Of a stretch of 64,000 bases of DNA, positions 45,895 to 54,605 are shown in pieces. Positions within the stretch are counted from its first letter, which is position 1, and every line of letters starts with the position of its first letter. The stretch is taken from positions 1-64,000 of the forward strand of contig CALMZP010000045.1 in NCBI GenBank assembly GCA_937870635.1, written 5' to 3'. Source of the DNA: an uncultured Acidobacteriota bacterium. Lineage in GTDB: Bacteria > Acidobacteriota > Thermoanaerobaculia > Gp7-AA8. The position numbers and the translations under genes are program-made. The notes under the pieces were generated by a model that saw only the letters and a program-made list of their open reading frames with translations, was not told the DNA's origin and searched no databases.

Positions 45895-46257
45895 TTGGCC
45901 TTCCGGATGATCCTTCACGAGCTCGTGGCGACCACCTCCGGTGCGTTCGCGGCGATCTTCCTCGATTACGAGGGCGAGACCGTCGAGCTGGTCTGCGACC
46001 GCGACTTCAGCGATCACGATCTCCGCATCATCGGCGCCTATCAGGGCATCTTCCTGAACCGTCTCCGCGAGATGTGCGAGCGGCTGGCGATCGGACAGCC
46101 TCACCGTTTCAAGATCGATTTCACCGGCGCGACGTTCCTGAGCTGCGATCTGAAGGACGGCTATTACCTGGTGCTCCTCGCCGACCATCGGGCGAACGAA
46201 GGCAGCGCCTGGCAGAAACTGGAAGCGTGCCGGACAAAGCTGCTCGCGGAGATGTAG
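45895..46257 (+). CDS. Roadblock/LC7-like protein
   Basis: A 120-residue alpha/beta protein. The TTG start at 45895 follows GGGAG by 7 nt and lies 4 nt after the TPR stop. The strand-helix pattern (TSGAFAAIFLDYEGETVELV, RLREMCERLAIGQ, GATFLSCDLKDGYYLVLLAD) resembles Roadblock/LC7 domains, which form dimers that regulate small GTPases such as MglA in bacteria. No Ras-like GTPase gene is in the window. The family call is by pattern only. Confidence 0.7.
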   Translation: MAFRMILHELVATTSGAFAAIFLDYEGETVELVCDRDFSDHDLRIIGAYQGIFLNRLREMCERLAIGQPHRFKIDFTGATFLSCDLKDGYYLVLLADHRANEGSAWQKLEACRTKLLAEM

Positions 46258-46310
46258 GTCTTCAGCAGTTCATCCTTCGCTTCGCTCAGGATAGACTGAG
46301 AAGAAGAACC

Positions 46311-46568
46311 CTACTCCAGCCCCTCCAGACTTCCCAAAATCGACTCGATGCGGTTGCGGATCTCTCCCCGCTCGCCGCGGAGGCGCTCCAACTCTTCGGC
46401 ATCGGCTTCACCGCGCTCGGCCAGCTCCGCCTTCAGGCGATCGCGCTCCTTGCGCAGTTCCTGGATCATCTGTACGGCGCGCTCGACCCTCTCGCTGAGC
46501 CGGGCCAGGATCTCTCCCTCCTCGGTTCCCGCGAGCGACATCTGTTCTTCAGTAGTCTTCTTTTTCAC
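46311..46568 (-). CDS. Coiled-coil ZapB-like protein
   Basis: An 85-residue protein that is almost wholly one long coiled coil (ILARLSERVERAVQMIQELRKERDRLKAEL, then ERLRGERGEIRNRIESIL). The start follows the pheT stop by 9 nt. Small coiled-coil proteins of the ZapB type, which bundle at the division ring, commonly lie after pheT with a zapA gene next; no zapA follows here. Function inferred from size and position. Confidence 0.7.
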   Translation of the reverse strand: MKKKTTEEQMSLAGTEEGEILARLSERVERAVQMIQELRKERDRLKAELAERGEADAEELERLRGERGEIRNRIESILGSLEGLE

Positions 46569-46577
46569 GGACTCTCC

Positions 46578-48578
46578 TCAAATGACTTTCACCGGCAGCA
46601 GATCGGCGACGCGAGAGGCGAGCTGCTTGTGAAGCTGCCCGACTTCCTCCTGCGTCAGCGAACGATCGAGCGCCTGATACCACATTCCAAGCGTTGTCTT
46701 GACTACGTCCTCTTCCCCTTCAGGCGTGAAACGATCGCGCAGGCCGACCTCATGCAGGTACGGCACCTCGAAGGACTGAATCGTCTCGATGATCCGGCGA
46801 TACTCGAGCGTCGGGGCATGCGTGATCGCCAGAATCATCGGGACGCCCGGGAACCGCGCCACCGGAGCCATCTTCCATTCGCCGCGCGCGTCGAGAAGCG
46901 CTTCGACATCGATCTCCGCCGCAACGACGTCACCCTTGATCCCGAACTTATGGAGAATCTCGGATGACAGAAAGCCGAGGGTCGCAATCCGGCGGTCGCC
47001 GTGTGATGCGACGGCGCTCCTGCCGCGCTTCAGCCACGGGGCATCGGACGGCGCGAACGTCAGGTCGGCGTGCATTTTCGAGCCGACGGTCTCCACGACG
47101 CCTTTGATGTCGAAGAAATCGACCTTGCCGTACATCACCATGCCGACTCGGCGCCGCTCGCCCACCGGACCCGTGCCGTCGCCCTTGCGGTGATAGGTGC
47201 GGCCGACCTCGAACAATGCGCCATCGCGCGTTCCGTACGAACGGTTGTACGCGACGTTCTGCAGGAGGCCGGGCATCATCGAGAGCCGCATCGCGCCGAT
47301 CTGTTCCGACAGCGCATTCGTGATGGCCAGCGGCGCCTCGGTTGAGAACAGCGGATTGTGGTCCGCCTGAATGAACGAGTAATTGACCACCTCAGTCAGG
47401 CCGCAGCCGATGAGAATGCGGCGGATCTGATCTTCGGCGTCGCCGACGACGTTCGGCCGTGCGTCGCCGGTCGTCAGCCGCGGAAGCGACGACGGGACCT
47501 TGTCGAGGCCGAAGAAGCGAAGGACCTCCTCGATGAGGTCCATCTCCTCGTGAATGTCGCCACGATACGTGGGGACGAACACGTTGATGCCGTCGCCGCT
47601 CCGGGAAGCTTCGAAGCCGAGACGGCGGAATAGCTCGAGCGCGTACCCGATGCCGACGGCGCCGCCTGATGCCTCATGGAGTTTCGCTGTGCGAAGCCGC
47701 AGACTCTTCGGATTCTCGCCGGCCGCGACGACGTCAATTGCCGGCTGGGGCGTTCCGCCGGCGCTCTCGACGATCATCTGCGCGGCCAGCTCGATCGCGG
47801 CAACGGTGTCGTTCGGGTCGACCCTCCGCTCGAAGCGATACGACGCATCGGTCTTGATGGCGAGGCGCCGGGCCGTCCTGCGGATGACCGACGGATTGAA
47901 CCAGGCACATTCGAGAAGGACGTTTTTCGTCGAGTCGCCGATCTCGCTTTCGGCACCGCCGATGATGCCGCCCAGCGCGACGGCGCGACTCGCGTCCGCG
48001 ATCACGACCGTCTCAGGATCGATCTTACGCATCTCGCCGTCGAGACTCTTCATCGTTTCGCCCTTCTTACCGGCGCGGACGATGATCGTGGCATCGCCCA
48101 GCCGGTCGAGGTCGAAACCGTGCAGAGGATGGCCCAGGGCCAGCATCACGTAGTTCGTGACGTCCACGACGTTGTTGATGGCGCGTAGGCCGACCGCCTC
48201 GAGACGTCGCCGAACTTTCTCCGGCGAGGGACGGACGGTCACACCGCGAATGACCTTGCCGGTGTAGCGTGAGCACATCTGTGGAGCGTCGATGCGGATG
48301 GTGACGGGCGAGGTTTCGGAAGAATCTTCGCGCGGGCGAGGTCGCCCGCGCTCCACCACCTCCCGGCCCAGCGCAGCCGCCAGTTCGCGGGCCATGCCGA
48401 GGTGCGACATGGCGTCGACGCGGTTCGTGGTGATCTCCAGGTCGAAGACGGAGTCGTCACCGTGCGTCTCGACCGATTCGACGGCGTGACCGATCTCCGT
48501 AAAACGCTTTCCGAGATCGTTGTCGGACAGATCGGAAAGGTCTACGTAGTCGCTCAGCCAGTCGCGCGATAGCTTCAT
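46578..48578 (-). CDS. pheT: Phenylalanyl-tRNA synthetase beta chain, short form with in-frame repeat
   Basis: A 666-residue beta subunit. Recognisable parts are the N-terminal MKLSRDWLSDYVDL, the B1/B5 region TTNRVDAMSHLGMARELAAALG, B3/B4 (INNVVDVTNYVMLALGHPLHGFDLD), GGIIGGAESEIGDSTKNVLLE, then the B6-B7 and catalytic-like folds. The extra tRNA-binding (EMAP-type) domain found near the N-terminus of many PheT is absent, so the length is 100-130 residues below the usual 780-800. Residues 75-83 ([10 protein letters not shown]) are not family sequence and are encoded by a REP-like singlet at 48332-48356. No pheS is adjacent; upstream is meaB. Confidence 0.95.
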   Translation of the reverse strand: MKLSRDWLSDYVDLSDLSDNDLGKRFTEIGHAVESVETHGDDSVFDLEITTNRVDAMSHLGMARELAAALGREVVERGRPRPREDSSETSPVTIRIDAPQMCSRYTGKVIRGVTVRPSPEKVRRRLEAVGLRAINNVVDVTNYVMLALGHPLHGFDLDRLGDATIIVRAGKKGETMKSLDGEMRKIDPETVVIADASRAVALGGIIGGAESEIGDSTKNVLLECAWFNPSVIRRTARRLAIKTDASYRFERRVDPNDTVAAIELAAQMIVESAGGTPQPAIDVVAAGENPKSLRLRTAKLHEASGGAVGIGYALELFRRLGFEASRSGDGINVFVPTYRGDIHEEMDLIEEVLRFFGLDKVPSSLPRLTTGDARPNVVGDAEDQIRRILIGCGLTEVVNYSFIQADHNPLFSTEAPLAITNALSEQIGAMRLSMMPGLLQNVAYNRSYGTRDGALFEVGRTYHRKGDGTGPVGERRRVGMVMYGKVDFFDIKGVVETVGSKMHADLTFAPSDAPWLKRGRSAVASHGDRRIATLGFLSSEILHKFGIKGDVVAAEIDVEALLDARGEWKMAPVARFPGVPMILAITHAPTLEYRRIIETIQSFEVPYLHEVGLRDRFTPEGEEDVVKTTLGMWYQALDRSLTQEEVGQLHKQLASRVADLLPVKVI
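48332..48356. repeat. REP-like singlet inside pheT
   Basis: GCGGGCGAGGTCGCCCGC then GCTCCAC on +. The sense strand is read one frame off relative to leuS, giving VERGRPRPR. Confidence 0.87.
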
Positions 48579-49528
48579 CGTTTCCTCACGCGGTCGAGAA
48601 GATTCTCCGCCGCGTCGTGGGGATTGTCTTTCTTGTGCAGCACGTCGTCGAGCAGCGTCTCATATTCGGCGCGCGGGACGACGCCGCCGATCAGGTGATC
48701 CATGAATTTCTGCTTGAGATCCGTTTCGATCCGGATACGGACGCGCTCGCGGCTGCGCCGCACGAGCTCGCCAGAACGATCGAGGTAGGCGTAATGAGCG
48801 GCCACCGCCTCGTCGAGCTCGGCGATTCCCTCGTTTTTCGAGGCAACGGTCTTGACGATCGGCGGGATCCAGTCCCCATGCTCCTCGACGAGCGACATCA
48901 TCATCTGAATCTCCGTGACGGTCTTGTCGGCGCCGGGGCGATCGGCCTTGTTGACCACGAAGACGTCTCCGATCTCCATGATCCCGGCCTTGATGGCCTG
49001 AATGTCGTCGCCCATCCCTGGAACGAGCACGACGATGTTCGTCTGCACGGTCCGGACGACTTCGACTTCATCCTGCCCGACGCCGACGGTCTCGACGAGA
49101 ACGAGGTCGAAGCCGGACGCGTCGAGCACGTCCACGACATCGTTCGTCGCCCGCGCCAGGCCGCCCAGGAATCCGCGCGTGGCCATCGAGCGGATGAACA
49201 CGCCTTTGTCGGTGTACAGATCCGACATGCGGATGCGATCGCCGAGGATCGCGCCGCCGGTGAATGGCGACGTCGGATCGACGGCGATGATGCCCACGCG
49301 CTTCCCCTGCTTCCGCGTGAAGCGCGCAATCGACGCGACCAGCGTCGACTTGCCGGAGCCGGGCGAGCCGGTGATCCCGAGGACGCGCGCCTTGCCCGTC
49401 GCCGGATAGATGTCGGCGAGGAGGCGCTCGCTCCGCGGATCGTCGCGCTCGACGAGGGAGATCGCCTTCGCGAGCGCGCGATACTGCCCGGCCCTGATGC
49501 CGGCGGCGAGCGCCTCGAGTTCGGTCAT
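48575..49528 (-). CDS. meaB: G3E-type GTPase MeaB/ArgK family
   Basis: A 317-residue GTPase that guards or reloads cobalamin-dependent mutases such as methylmalonyl-CoA mutase. Motifs: Walker A GSPGSGKST (54-62), DPTSPFTGGAILGDRIRM (switch), ETVGVGQDEVEV (G3), and NKADRPGADKT (NKxD). The C-terminal arm (FMDHLIGGVVPRAEYETLLDD) is the dimerisation region. It starts on the last base of the acyl-CoA dehydrogenase gene and overlaps pheT by 4 nt. The mutase itself is not in the window. Confidence 0.95.
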   Translation of the reverse strand: MTELEALAAGIRAGQYRALAKAISLVERDDPRSERLLADIYPATGKARVLGITGSPGSGKSTLVASIARFTRKQGKRVGIIAVDPTSPFTGGAILGDRIRMSDLYTDKGVFIRSMATRGFLGGLARATNDVVDVLDASGFDLVLVETVGVGQDEVEVVRTVQTNIVVLVPGMGDDIQAIKAGIMEIGDVFVVNKADRPGADKTVTEIQMMMSLVEEHGDWIPPIVKTVASKNEGIAELDEAVAAHYAYLDRSGELVRRSRERVRIRIETDLKQKFMDHLIGGVVPRAEYETLLDDVLHKKDNPHDAAENLLDRVRKR

Positions 49529-50685
49529 CAGCGGTTCGTTTTCGAGTCCGCCAGAAGATTGCGGGCGATGACCATCCGCTGGATCTCGCTCGTACCTTCT
49601 CCGATCGTGCAGAGCTTCACGTCGCGGTAGTACTTCTCCGCCGGGAAGTCCTTGATGAATCCGTAGCCGCCGAAGATCTGCACACCTTTCTCGGTCGCGC
49701 GGACCGCGACTTCGGATGCGTACAGCTTGGCCATCGCCGAAGCCTGGGTCACCCGCTCGCCTGCGTCCTTCAGCGTTGCCGCGCGATAGCAGAGCAGCCG
49801 CGCGGCGTCGATCTCCGTGGCCATGTCGGCGAGCATGAACTGGATCGCCTGGAATTCGGAGATCGGCTTGCCGAATGCGATGCGCTGCTTCGAGTAATCG
49901 CGCGCCGCTTCATACGCGCCACGGGCGACGCCGAGGGAGAGCGCACCGATGGAGATGCGGCCGCCGTCGAGGATCTTCATCGCGTCGATGAATCCGTACC
50001 CGATCTTGCCGAGGATGTTCTTCGCCGGCACCCGGCAGTCCTCCATCACGAGCTCCGCCGTGTCGGAGACGCGCATCCCCAGCTTGTTCTCTTTCTTGCC
50101 GGGACGGATGCCCTTGCGGTCCATCTCCACCGCGAACGCGGTGATGCCGTGCTTCTGGTCCTTGCGATCGGTCACCGCGAGAACCACGGCGATGTTCGCG
50201 TAGGTCGCGTTGGTGATGAAGTTCTTGGTTCCGTTCAGAATCCACTCGCTGCCGTCCTTCACGGCCACGGTGTTCATTCCCGACGCGTCGGAACCCGATC
50301 CAGGCTCGGTGAGGCCCCAGGCCCCGATCCATTCTCCGGTCGTCAGCTTCGGCAGCCACTTCTTCTTCTGCTCGTCGTTCCCGGCCAGGTAAATGTGGCC
50401 GGTGCCGAGGGAGTTGTGTGCGGCCACGCTGAGGGCGAAGCCGCTGTCGATGACTCCGAGCTCCTCGATCACGTTGATGTAATCGATGTACGAGAGGCCG
50501 GCGCCGCCGTACTCCTCCGGGAAGATGACGCCGAGCATCCCCAGCTCACCGGCGCGCTTGAAGGTCTCGACGGGAAAGTGCTGCTTTTCGTCCCACTCCA
50601 TGACGTGCGGGCGGATCTCGCTCTCGGCGAATTCGCGCACCATCTGTTGAATCTGCTTCTGCTCGTCTGTGAGACGAAAGTCCAT
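49528..50685 (-). CDS. Acyl-CoA dehydrogenase
   Basis: A 385-residue flavoenzyme of the short-chain/branched-chain acyl-CoA dehydrogenase group, which oxidises acyl-CoA to enoyl-CoA with electrons passed to ETF. Segments: [35 protein letters not shown] (FAD/substrate signature), [28 protein letters not shown], and [35 protein letters not shown] at the C-terminus. Being first in an operon with meaB it probably belongs to branched-chain or odd-chain acyl-CoA breakdown via methylmalonyl-CoA. Confidence 0.95.
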   Translation of the reverse strand: MDFRLTDEQKQIQQMVREFAESEIRPHVMEWDEKQHFPVETFKRAGELGMLGVIFPEEYGGAGLSYIDYINVIEELGVIDSGFALSVAAHNSLGTGHIYLAGNDEQKKKWLPKLTTGEWIGAWGLTEPGSGSDASGMNTVAVKDGSEWILNGTKNFITNATYANIAVVLAVTDRKDQKHGITAFAVEMDRKGIRPGKKENKLGMRVSDTAELVMEDCRVPAKNILGKIGYGFIDAMKILDGGRISIGALSLGVARGAYEAARDYSKQRIAFGKPISEFQAIQFMLADMATEIDAARLLCYRAATLKDAGERVTQASAMAKLYASEVAVRATEKGVQIFGGYGFIKDFPAEKYYRDVKLCTIGEGTSEIQRMVIARNLLADSKTNR

Positions 50686-50805
50686 TCGGCACCCCGGGTT
50701 TTGATTGGCCCGCGCGATGGATCGTGAGCAGCGCGGGCGTCGCGGTCAGCGGCGGGCATTCTAGTACAATCCCGACGGTTCAATTCTCTGGAAAAAGGCC
50801 CTCGA

Positions 50806-51348
50806 ATGAAACGGTTACTACTCATCGCATCCATCGTGCCGTTTCTTCTCGGCGCCCGGATCCAGCCCGTTGCCAAGGCTCCGGTCAACCCTTCCTACCG
50901 CACCGAGTTCCTGGCCGGACTCGATGACGTCGGGACGAAACTGATCCAGCTGGCCGAAGCCGTCCCGGCTGACAAGTATTCATGGCGTCCGGGGACGGGC
51001 ATCCGCTCCATCAGCGAAGTCTTCGCCCACGTCGCCGGCTCCAACTACTTCCTCCTCACCTTCCTCGGCAAACCGGCTCCGTCCGACCTCCCCGCCGACA
51101 TGGAGAAGATCACCGACAAGGCCAGGGTCGTCGCCGAACTGAAGAAATCGATCGAACATCTGCGCGCGACCGCGAAGACGATGAACGAGGCCGAGCTGGA
51201 GAAGGCAGTGAAGCTCTTCGGCAACAATACGACGCGGCGCGGCGTCTACGGCACGATCCTCAACCACCTCCACGAGCACCTCGGCCAGTCGATCGCGTAC
51301 GCGCGCATCAACGGCGTCGCGCCGCCCTGGTCCGCCGGGATGAACTGA
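50806..51348 (+). CDS. Exported DinB-family protein
   Basis: A 180-residue DinB-type four-helix protein with an N-terminal signal-like helix (KRLLLIASIVPFLLGARI). His residues at family positions: EVFAHVAGSNYF and LNHLHEHLGQSIAYAR, the typical metal site. It is the second DinB-like gene in the window; unlike that at 21682 it carries a leader. Divergent from the acyl-CoA dehydrogenase; TACAAT at 50765-50770 could be a -10 box. Specific activity unknown. Confidence 0.87.
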   Translation: MKRLLLIASIVPFLLGARIQPVAKAPVNPSYRTEFLAGLDDVGTKLIQLAEAVPADKYSWRPGTGIRSISEVFAHVAGSNYFLLTFLGKPAPSDLPADMEKITDKARVVAELKKSIEHLRATAKTMNEAELEKAVKLFGNNTTRRGVYGTILNHLHEHLGQSIAYARINGVAPPWSAGMN

Positions 51349-51388
51349 TCCCCACGCCCCCAAAAGCAACCGCGGATGAGGGGCGTCC

Positions 51389-51864
51389 TCAACGCCGGTA
51401 CATTCGCAGATACGCTGGCAGAGGAGCACTGACTCCGGAATCGGGAATCGGCTCCCCCGGCGTCAGCGCCAGAGGCAGCACGCCTGCCCAGATGGACATG
51501 CCGTAATCCTCTTCGTCGTCGACGGGGGCGCCTGTACGAATCTTTGCGGAAGCTTCGGTGACCGGCAGAGCGAGCACCATCGTGCCGCGCAATTCTTTCT
51601 CGTTCGGCGGCCTCGCCTCGGACGAACGGCCGGCCACGACGTGTTCCACGATCGCATTGAGGACGCGCCGTTTCTCGTCGTCGTCCGTAACCTCGCGGGC
51701 GGTTCCGAATACGATCGCGGAGCGGTAGTTCATCGAGTGATGGAAGCGAAGCCGACATGACAGATGAGAGCCTCGTCCAGGATCGAGTGAATGGTCTCCG
51801 CGTCGTAGACGCCGCGCTTCGCAAGACGGCGCACGGTGGTACGTTCGGTCTGCAGATCGCTCAT
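51389..51864 (-). pseudogene. Pyridoxamine-phosphate-oxidase-like flavin-binding protein, internally deleted and frameshifted
   Basis: An N-terminal fragment starting at 51864 reads MSDLQTERTTVRRLAKRGVY, then ILDEALICHVGFA, and stops at 51730. The C-terminal part of the same family continues in another frame from RFHHSMNYRSAIVFGTAREV to APLPAYLRMYRR, stop at 51389. The roughly 50 residues that normally lie between HVGF and FHHSMNYRS (start of the barrel, with flavin-binding residues) are missing. A single deletion that also shifts the frame explains both. Divergent from the SGNH gene with 10 nt between starts. Confidence 0.75.
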
Positions 51865-51874
51865 ATCTTCTAGT

Positions 51875-52660
51875 ATGTTCGAGTTGATCCGTTCGGCAAT
51901 CCTCTACCACGTCTACAGCGGTCATCTTTTCTTCACGGCGCTGTCAATGTTCGTCGTCGGGATTTCCGTCCGCCGCCTGCGCGCCCTCGGTTTACTGGCA
52001 CTGCCGCTGGTGTTCTTCAGCGGGACACCGATGCCTCTCATCGCAGCCGTGCCCCTGGTCGTGGCGGCGATCGTCGTGCTCTTTGCTCAGTTCAAGGGAC
52101 GGGTCGCGGTCGGAGTGATCGTTGCCATCATTGCGGCTGGCATCGAGATTCCCTGGCATGTACGAAGCGCGGGCGAGGTCGCCCGCGCTCCACTGGTTCT
52201 CGGTGATTCGCTCGCTTCCGGTGGATTTGGTGAAACGAGAACCTGGCCGGCGCTCCTCGGCGCTCGGAATCTATCCTCGGCATCGGAAACCGTGGCGCGC
52301 GCACTCGAGCGCGCTCTCCCGGTTGTCGGACCGAACGACGTCGTGATCGTGGAGCTGGGCGGCAACGACATGCTTGACGGAACGCCGCTCGGCGAATTCG
52401 ACCGAGACCTGGACGCCCTGCTTGCCCGTCTCCGCGGTGCGCGCGTCGTGATGCTCGAGCTGCCCGTTCTCCCCGGCCGATGGGGATACCCAGCGATCCA
52501 GCGGCGTCTCGCGCGGAAGCACGGCGTCCTGTTGATTCCGAAGCGCGTTCTGGCGCGCGCGCTGACCGGCCCCGGAAACACGACCGACGGACTGCACCTC
52601 ACAGATCGAGGCCACGAGCAGCTCGCTCGTGGCCTCGCCCGTTCATTGGGTCGTTACTGA
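51875..52660 (+). CDS. Membrane-anchored SGNH/GDSL hydrolase with in-frame repeat
   Basis: A 261-residue protein: helices FFTALSMFVVGISVRRLRAL, LIAAVPLVVAAIVVLFAQF and VAVGVIVAIIAAGIEIPW, then an SGNH catalytic domain. Blocks: LVLGDSLASGG (catalytic Ser in block I), LGGND (block III, Asn), and the DGLHLTDRGH block V with catalytic Asp and His. Such enzymes are esterases or acyltransferases, and this one probably acts on an envelope substrate. The linker between membrane and catalytic parts ([10 protein letters not shown], residues 98-107) is coded by a REP-like singlet at 52169-52193. The 3' end overlaps the convergent subtilase gene by 7 nt. Confidence 0.9.
   Translation: MFELIRSAILYHVYSGHLFFTALSMFVVGISVRRLRALGLLALPLVFFSGTPMPLIAAVPLVVAAIVVLFAQFKGRVAVGVIVAIIAAGIEIPWHVRSAGEVARAPLVLGDSLASGGFGETRTWPALLGARNLSSASETVARALERALPVVGPNDVVIVELGGNDMLDGTPLGEFDRDLDALLARLRGARVVMLELPVLPGRWGYPAIQRRLARKHGVLLIPKRVLARALTGPGNTTDGLHLTDRGHEQLARGLARSLGRY
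52169..52193. repeat. REP-like singlet inside the SGNH hydrolase gene
   Basis: Same 25 nt as the pheT and aconitase copies. Here the gene is on +, so the opposite strand of the element is the sense strand (AGEVARAP). Confidence 0.87.
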
Positions 52661-54306
52661 ACGTTCAGTGCCGTGTCATCGATCACGAACGACGTCTGCA
52701 GCGAGCTGTCCTCGGTCGCATAGAAGCGAACGCGGATGGTCTGGCCGCGGTAGGCCGTGACGTCGAACGACTTCAGCAGATAGCTCGAGTTCTTGTTCAG
52801 ATTCGAGTAGCTGGCCAGAGTGGAGAGGACCGATCCGCTGCTGTTGAGGATCTGCACCTGCAGGCGGTCGTAGACAGTGGTGGTGGTCGTCTCCGATGAC
52901 GTGATGCGGAGGTAGAACGACAGTGATGCCGAGGTCGCAGTCGACGGGATCGTCACCTGTTGATACGCATAGTCGGTGTGTGTCGAGCCGTAGCCGCAGA
53001 GCCACGCCTTCCACGATCCGGTGCGCGCCGGCTGGCCCGTCGAGCTGGTGATGACGCCGGAGGTCGCGGTCCAGCTCACGTTGCCCGATTCGAAGCCGGG
53101 GTTGAGGAGCAGCTGGCTTCCCGACGGAGGCGGCGGAGGCGGCGGAGCGGCGCCGAGGAGTGAATAGAGGAGGCGGTTCGGAGAACCGGAGCCGGCGCTG
53201 GTGATCTTGTTCAGCGTCGCGCTGTCACGGATTGCCGCCCAGACCGTCGCCGGCGAAGCAGCGGTATTCCCGGCCAGGTACAGCGCGGCAACACCCGCGA
53301 CGTGCGGCGTGGCCATCGACGTTCCGCTGATCGTATTCGTCGCGGTGTCGCTCGAATACCACGCGGACGTGATCGACGATCCCGGCGCGAAGATGTCGGT
53401 GCACGAACCGTAGTTCGAGAACGACGACCGCGCATCGGTCGACGTGCTGGAGTTGACGGTGATCGCTTCGGCGACACGCGCCGGCGACGAGCTGCACGCG
53501 TCGACGTTGCTGTTGCCGGAGGCGACGGCATACGTGACCCCATCACTGATCGAGCGGCGCACGGCATCGTCGAGGGCGGTCGAAGCACCGCCGCCGAGGG
53601 ACATGTTGGCGACGGCGGGCGCGCCGGCGGCGTGGTTGGACGTCACCCAGTCGATGCCGGCGATGACACCGGAATTCGTTCCGGATCCCGCGCAGTCGAG
53701 AACACGGACGGCCACGAGCTGCACGCCCTTCGCCACTCCGTAAGTCGCTCCGCCGACGGTACCGGCGACGTGGGTCCCGTGTCCGTTGCAGTCCGCGGCC
53801 GGCAGCGATCCGTCGACGGCGTCATAGCCATTGATCGCGCGTCCGCCAAATTCGGCGTGCGACGTGCGAATGCCGGTGTCGATGATGTACGCCTTCACGT
53901 TCGACGCCGTTGTGTTGTAGGTGTACGAGGAGTTGAGCGGGAGGTCGCGCTGGTCGATGCGATCCAGTCCCCACGTCGCGCCGCTCTGCGTCGCGTTGAT
54001 CGAGACCTCTCCATCCTCTTCGACGTAGGCAACGCGCGGATCATTCGCGATCCGCATGGCCGCCTGTTCGGACATCGTCGCCGAGAAGCCTTTGATCGCG
54101 TGTGTGAACACATGGCCGCGGCGTCCCCGGTTCATTCGCACCAGATCGTCGGCGGCCGATTCGACATCTTCAACGCGCGGCTCGAAGACCACGATGTACT
54201 GATCAGGGATCCTCTTCTGAGCCCTGACCACCTCACCTTTCTTCGGGCCGGCGAACAGCGGGACGGATACAACGAGGGCACACAGCAGGAACAGGGGTTT
54301 CCTCAT
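52654..54306 (-). CDS. Secreted subtilisin-like serine protease (S8)
   Basis: A 550-residue subtilase. Signal peptide (LFLLCALVVSVPLFAG), I9 inhibitor propeptide (about 33-105, QYIVVFEPRVE and RVAYVEEDGEV), then the peptidase domain with D143 (IIDTGIRTSH), H176 (NGHGTHVAG) and S330 (GTSMATPHVAG). After a Pro run (PPPPPPPS) a C-terminal beta-sandwich (LLLNPGFESGNVSWTATSG to SFVIDDTALNVQ) resembles carbohydrate-binding-like modules. It is therefore an extracellular protease that matures by propeptide cleavage and may bind a surface or glycan. Confidence 0.97.
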   Translation of the reverse strand: MRKPLFLLCALVVSVPLFAGPKKGEVVRAQKRIPDQYIVVFEPRVEDVESAADDLVRMNRGRRGHVFTHAIKGFSATMSEQAAMRIANDPRVAYVEEDGEVSINATQSGATWGLDRIDQRDLPLNSSYTYNTTASNVKAYIIDTGIRTSHAEFGGRAINGYDAVDGSLPAADCNGHGTHVAGTVGGATYGVAKGVQLVAVRVLDCAGSGTNSGVIAGIDWVTSNHAAGAPAVANMSLGGGASTALDDAVRRSISDGVTYAVASGNSNVDACSSSPARVAEAITVNSSTSTDARSSFSNYGSCTDIFAPGSSITSAWYSSDTATNTISGTSMATPHVAGVAALYLAGNTAASPATVWAAIRDSATLNKITSAGSGSPNRLLYSLLGAAPPPPPPPSGSQLLLNPGFESGNVSWTATSGVITSSTGQPARTGSWKAWLCGYGSTHTDYAYQQVTIPSTATSASLSFYLRITSSETTTTTVYDRLQVQILNSSGSVLSTLASYSNLNKNSSYLLKSFDVTAYRGQTIRVRFYATEDSSLQTSFVIDDTALNVQ

Positions 54307-54410
54307 TCGTTCTCCTTACACGCAGTTTTGGGACGCGGGGAGTGTAAACGAACGGTTACAGGGATGGAAGGGGGGCTTGGCGGCCCTAAAGCGGGCTCAG
54401 CCGGGGGGGT

Positions 54411-54603
54411 GGACCTTGGACCCTGGACCTTGGACCTTGGAAGTGACGGTTGACGTGCGAAGATCAGTGGAGCGCGGGCGACCTCGCCCGCGTCGTCCTC
54501 CGCCCAGTGCCTCGAGGACGCGGGCGGGGTCGCCCGCGCTCCACTTGTAAGCGGCTTCGTGACCCGTCACTCCCAAGGTCCCAAGGTCCAAGGTCCAGGG
54601 TCC
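54411..54603. repeat. Nested inverted repeat: GGACCTT arms around a REP-like doublet
   Basis: Left arm 54411-54448 is tandem GGACCTT units ending AAGTGAC; right arm 54566-54603 is the inverse starting GTCACTCCCAAGGTCCCAAGG. The doublet at 54467-54544 lies inside. It fills most of the gap between the protease and aconitase genes and ends 2 nt before the aconitase stop codon. Confidence 0.8.
54467..54544. repeat. REP-like inverted doublet, intergenic
   Basis: Left copy 54467-54491 (GTGGAG head then GCGGGCGACCTCGCCCGC) and right copy 54520-54544 (GCGGGCGGGGTCGCCCGC then GCTCCAC), spacer 28 nt. Confidence 0.87.
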
Positions 54604-54605
54604 GC

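Noticed and set aside
52608-52636. 11-bp perfect stem near the end of the SGNH gene as a terminator
   Set aside because: It lies inside the coding region, has no T-run and encodes the normal block V helix; chance complementarity within GC-rich codons is likely.
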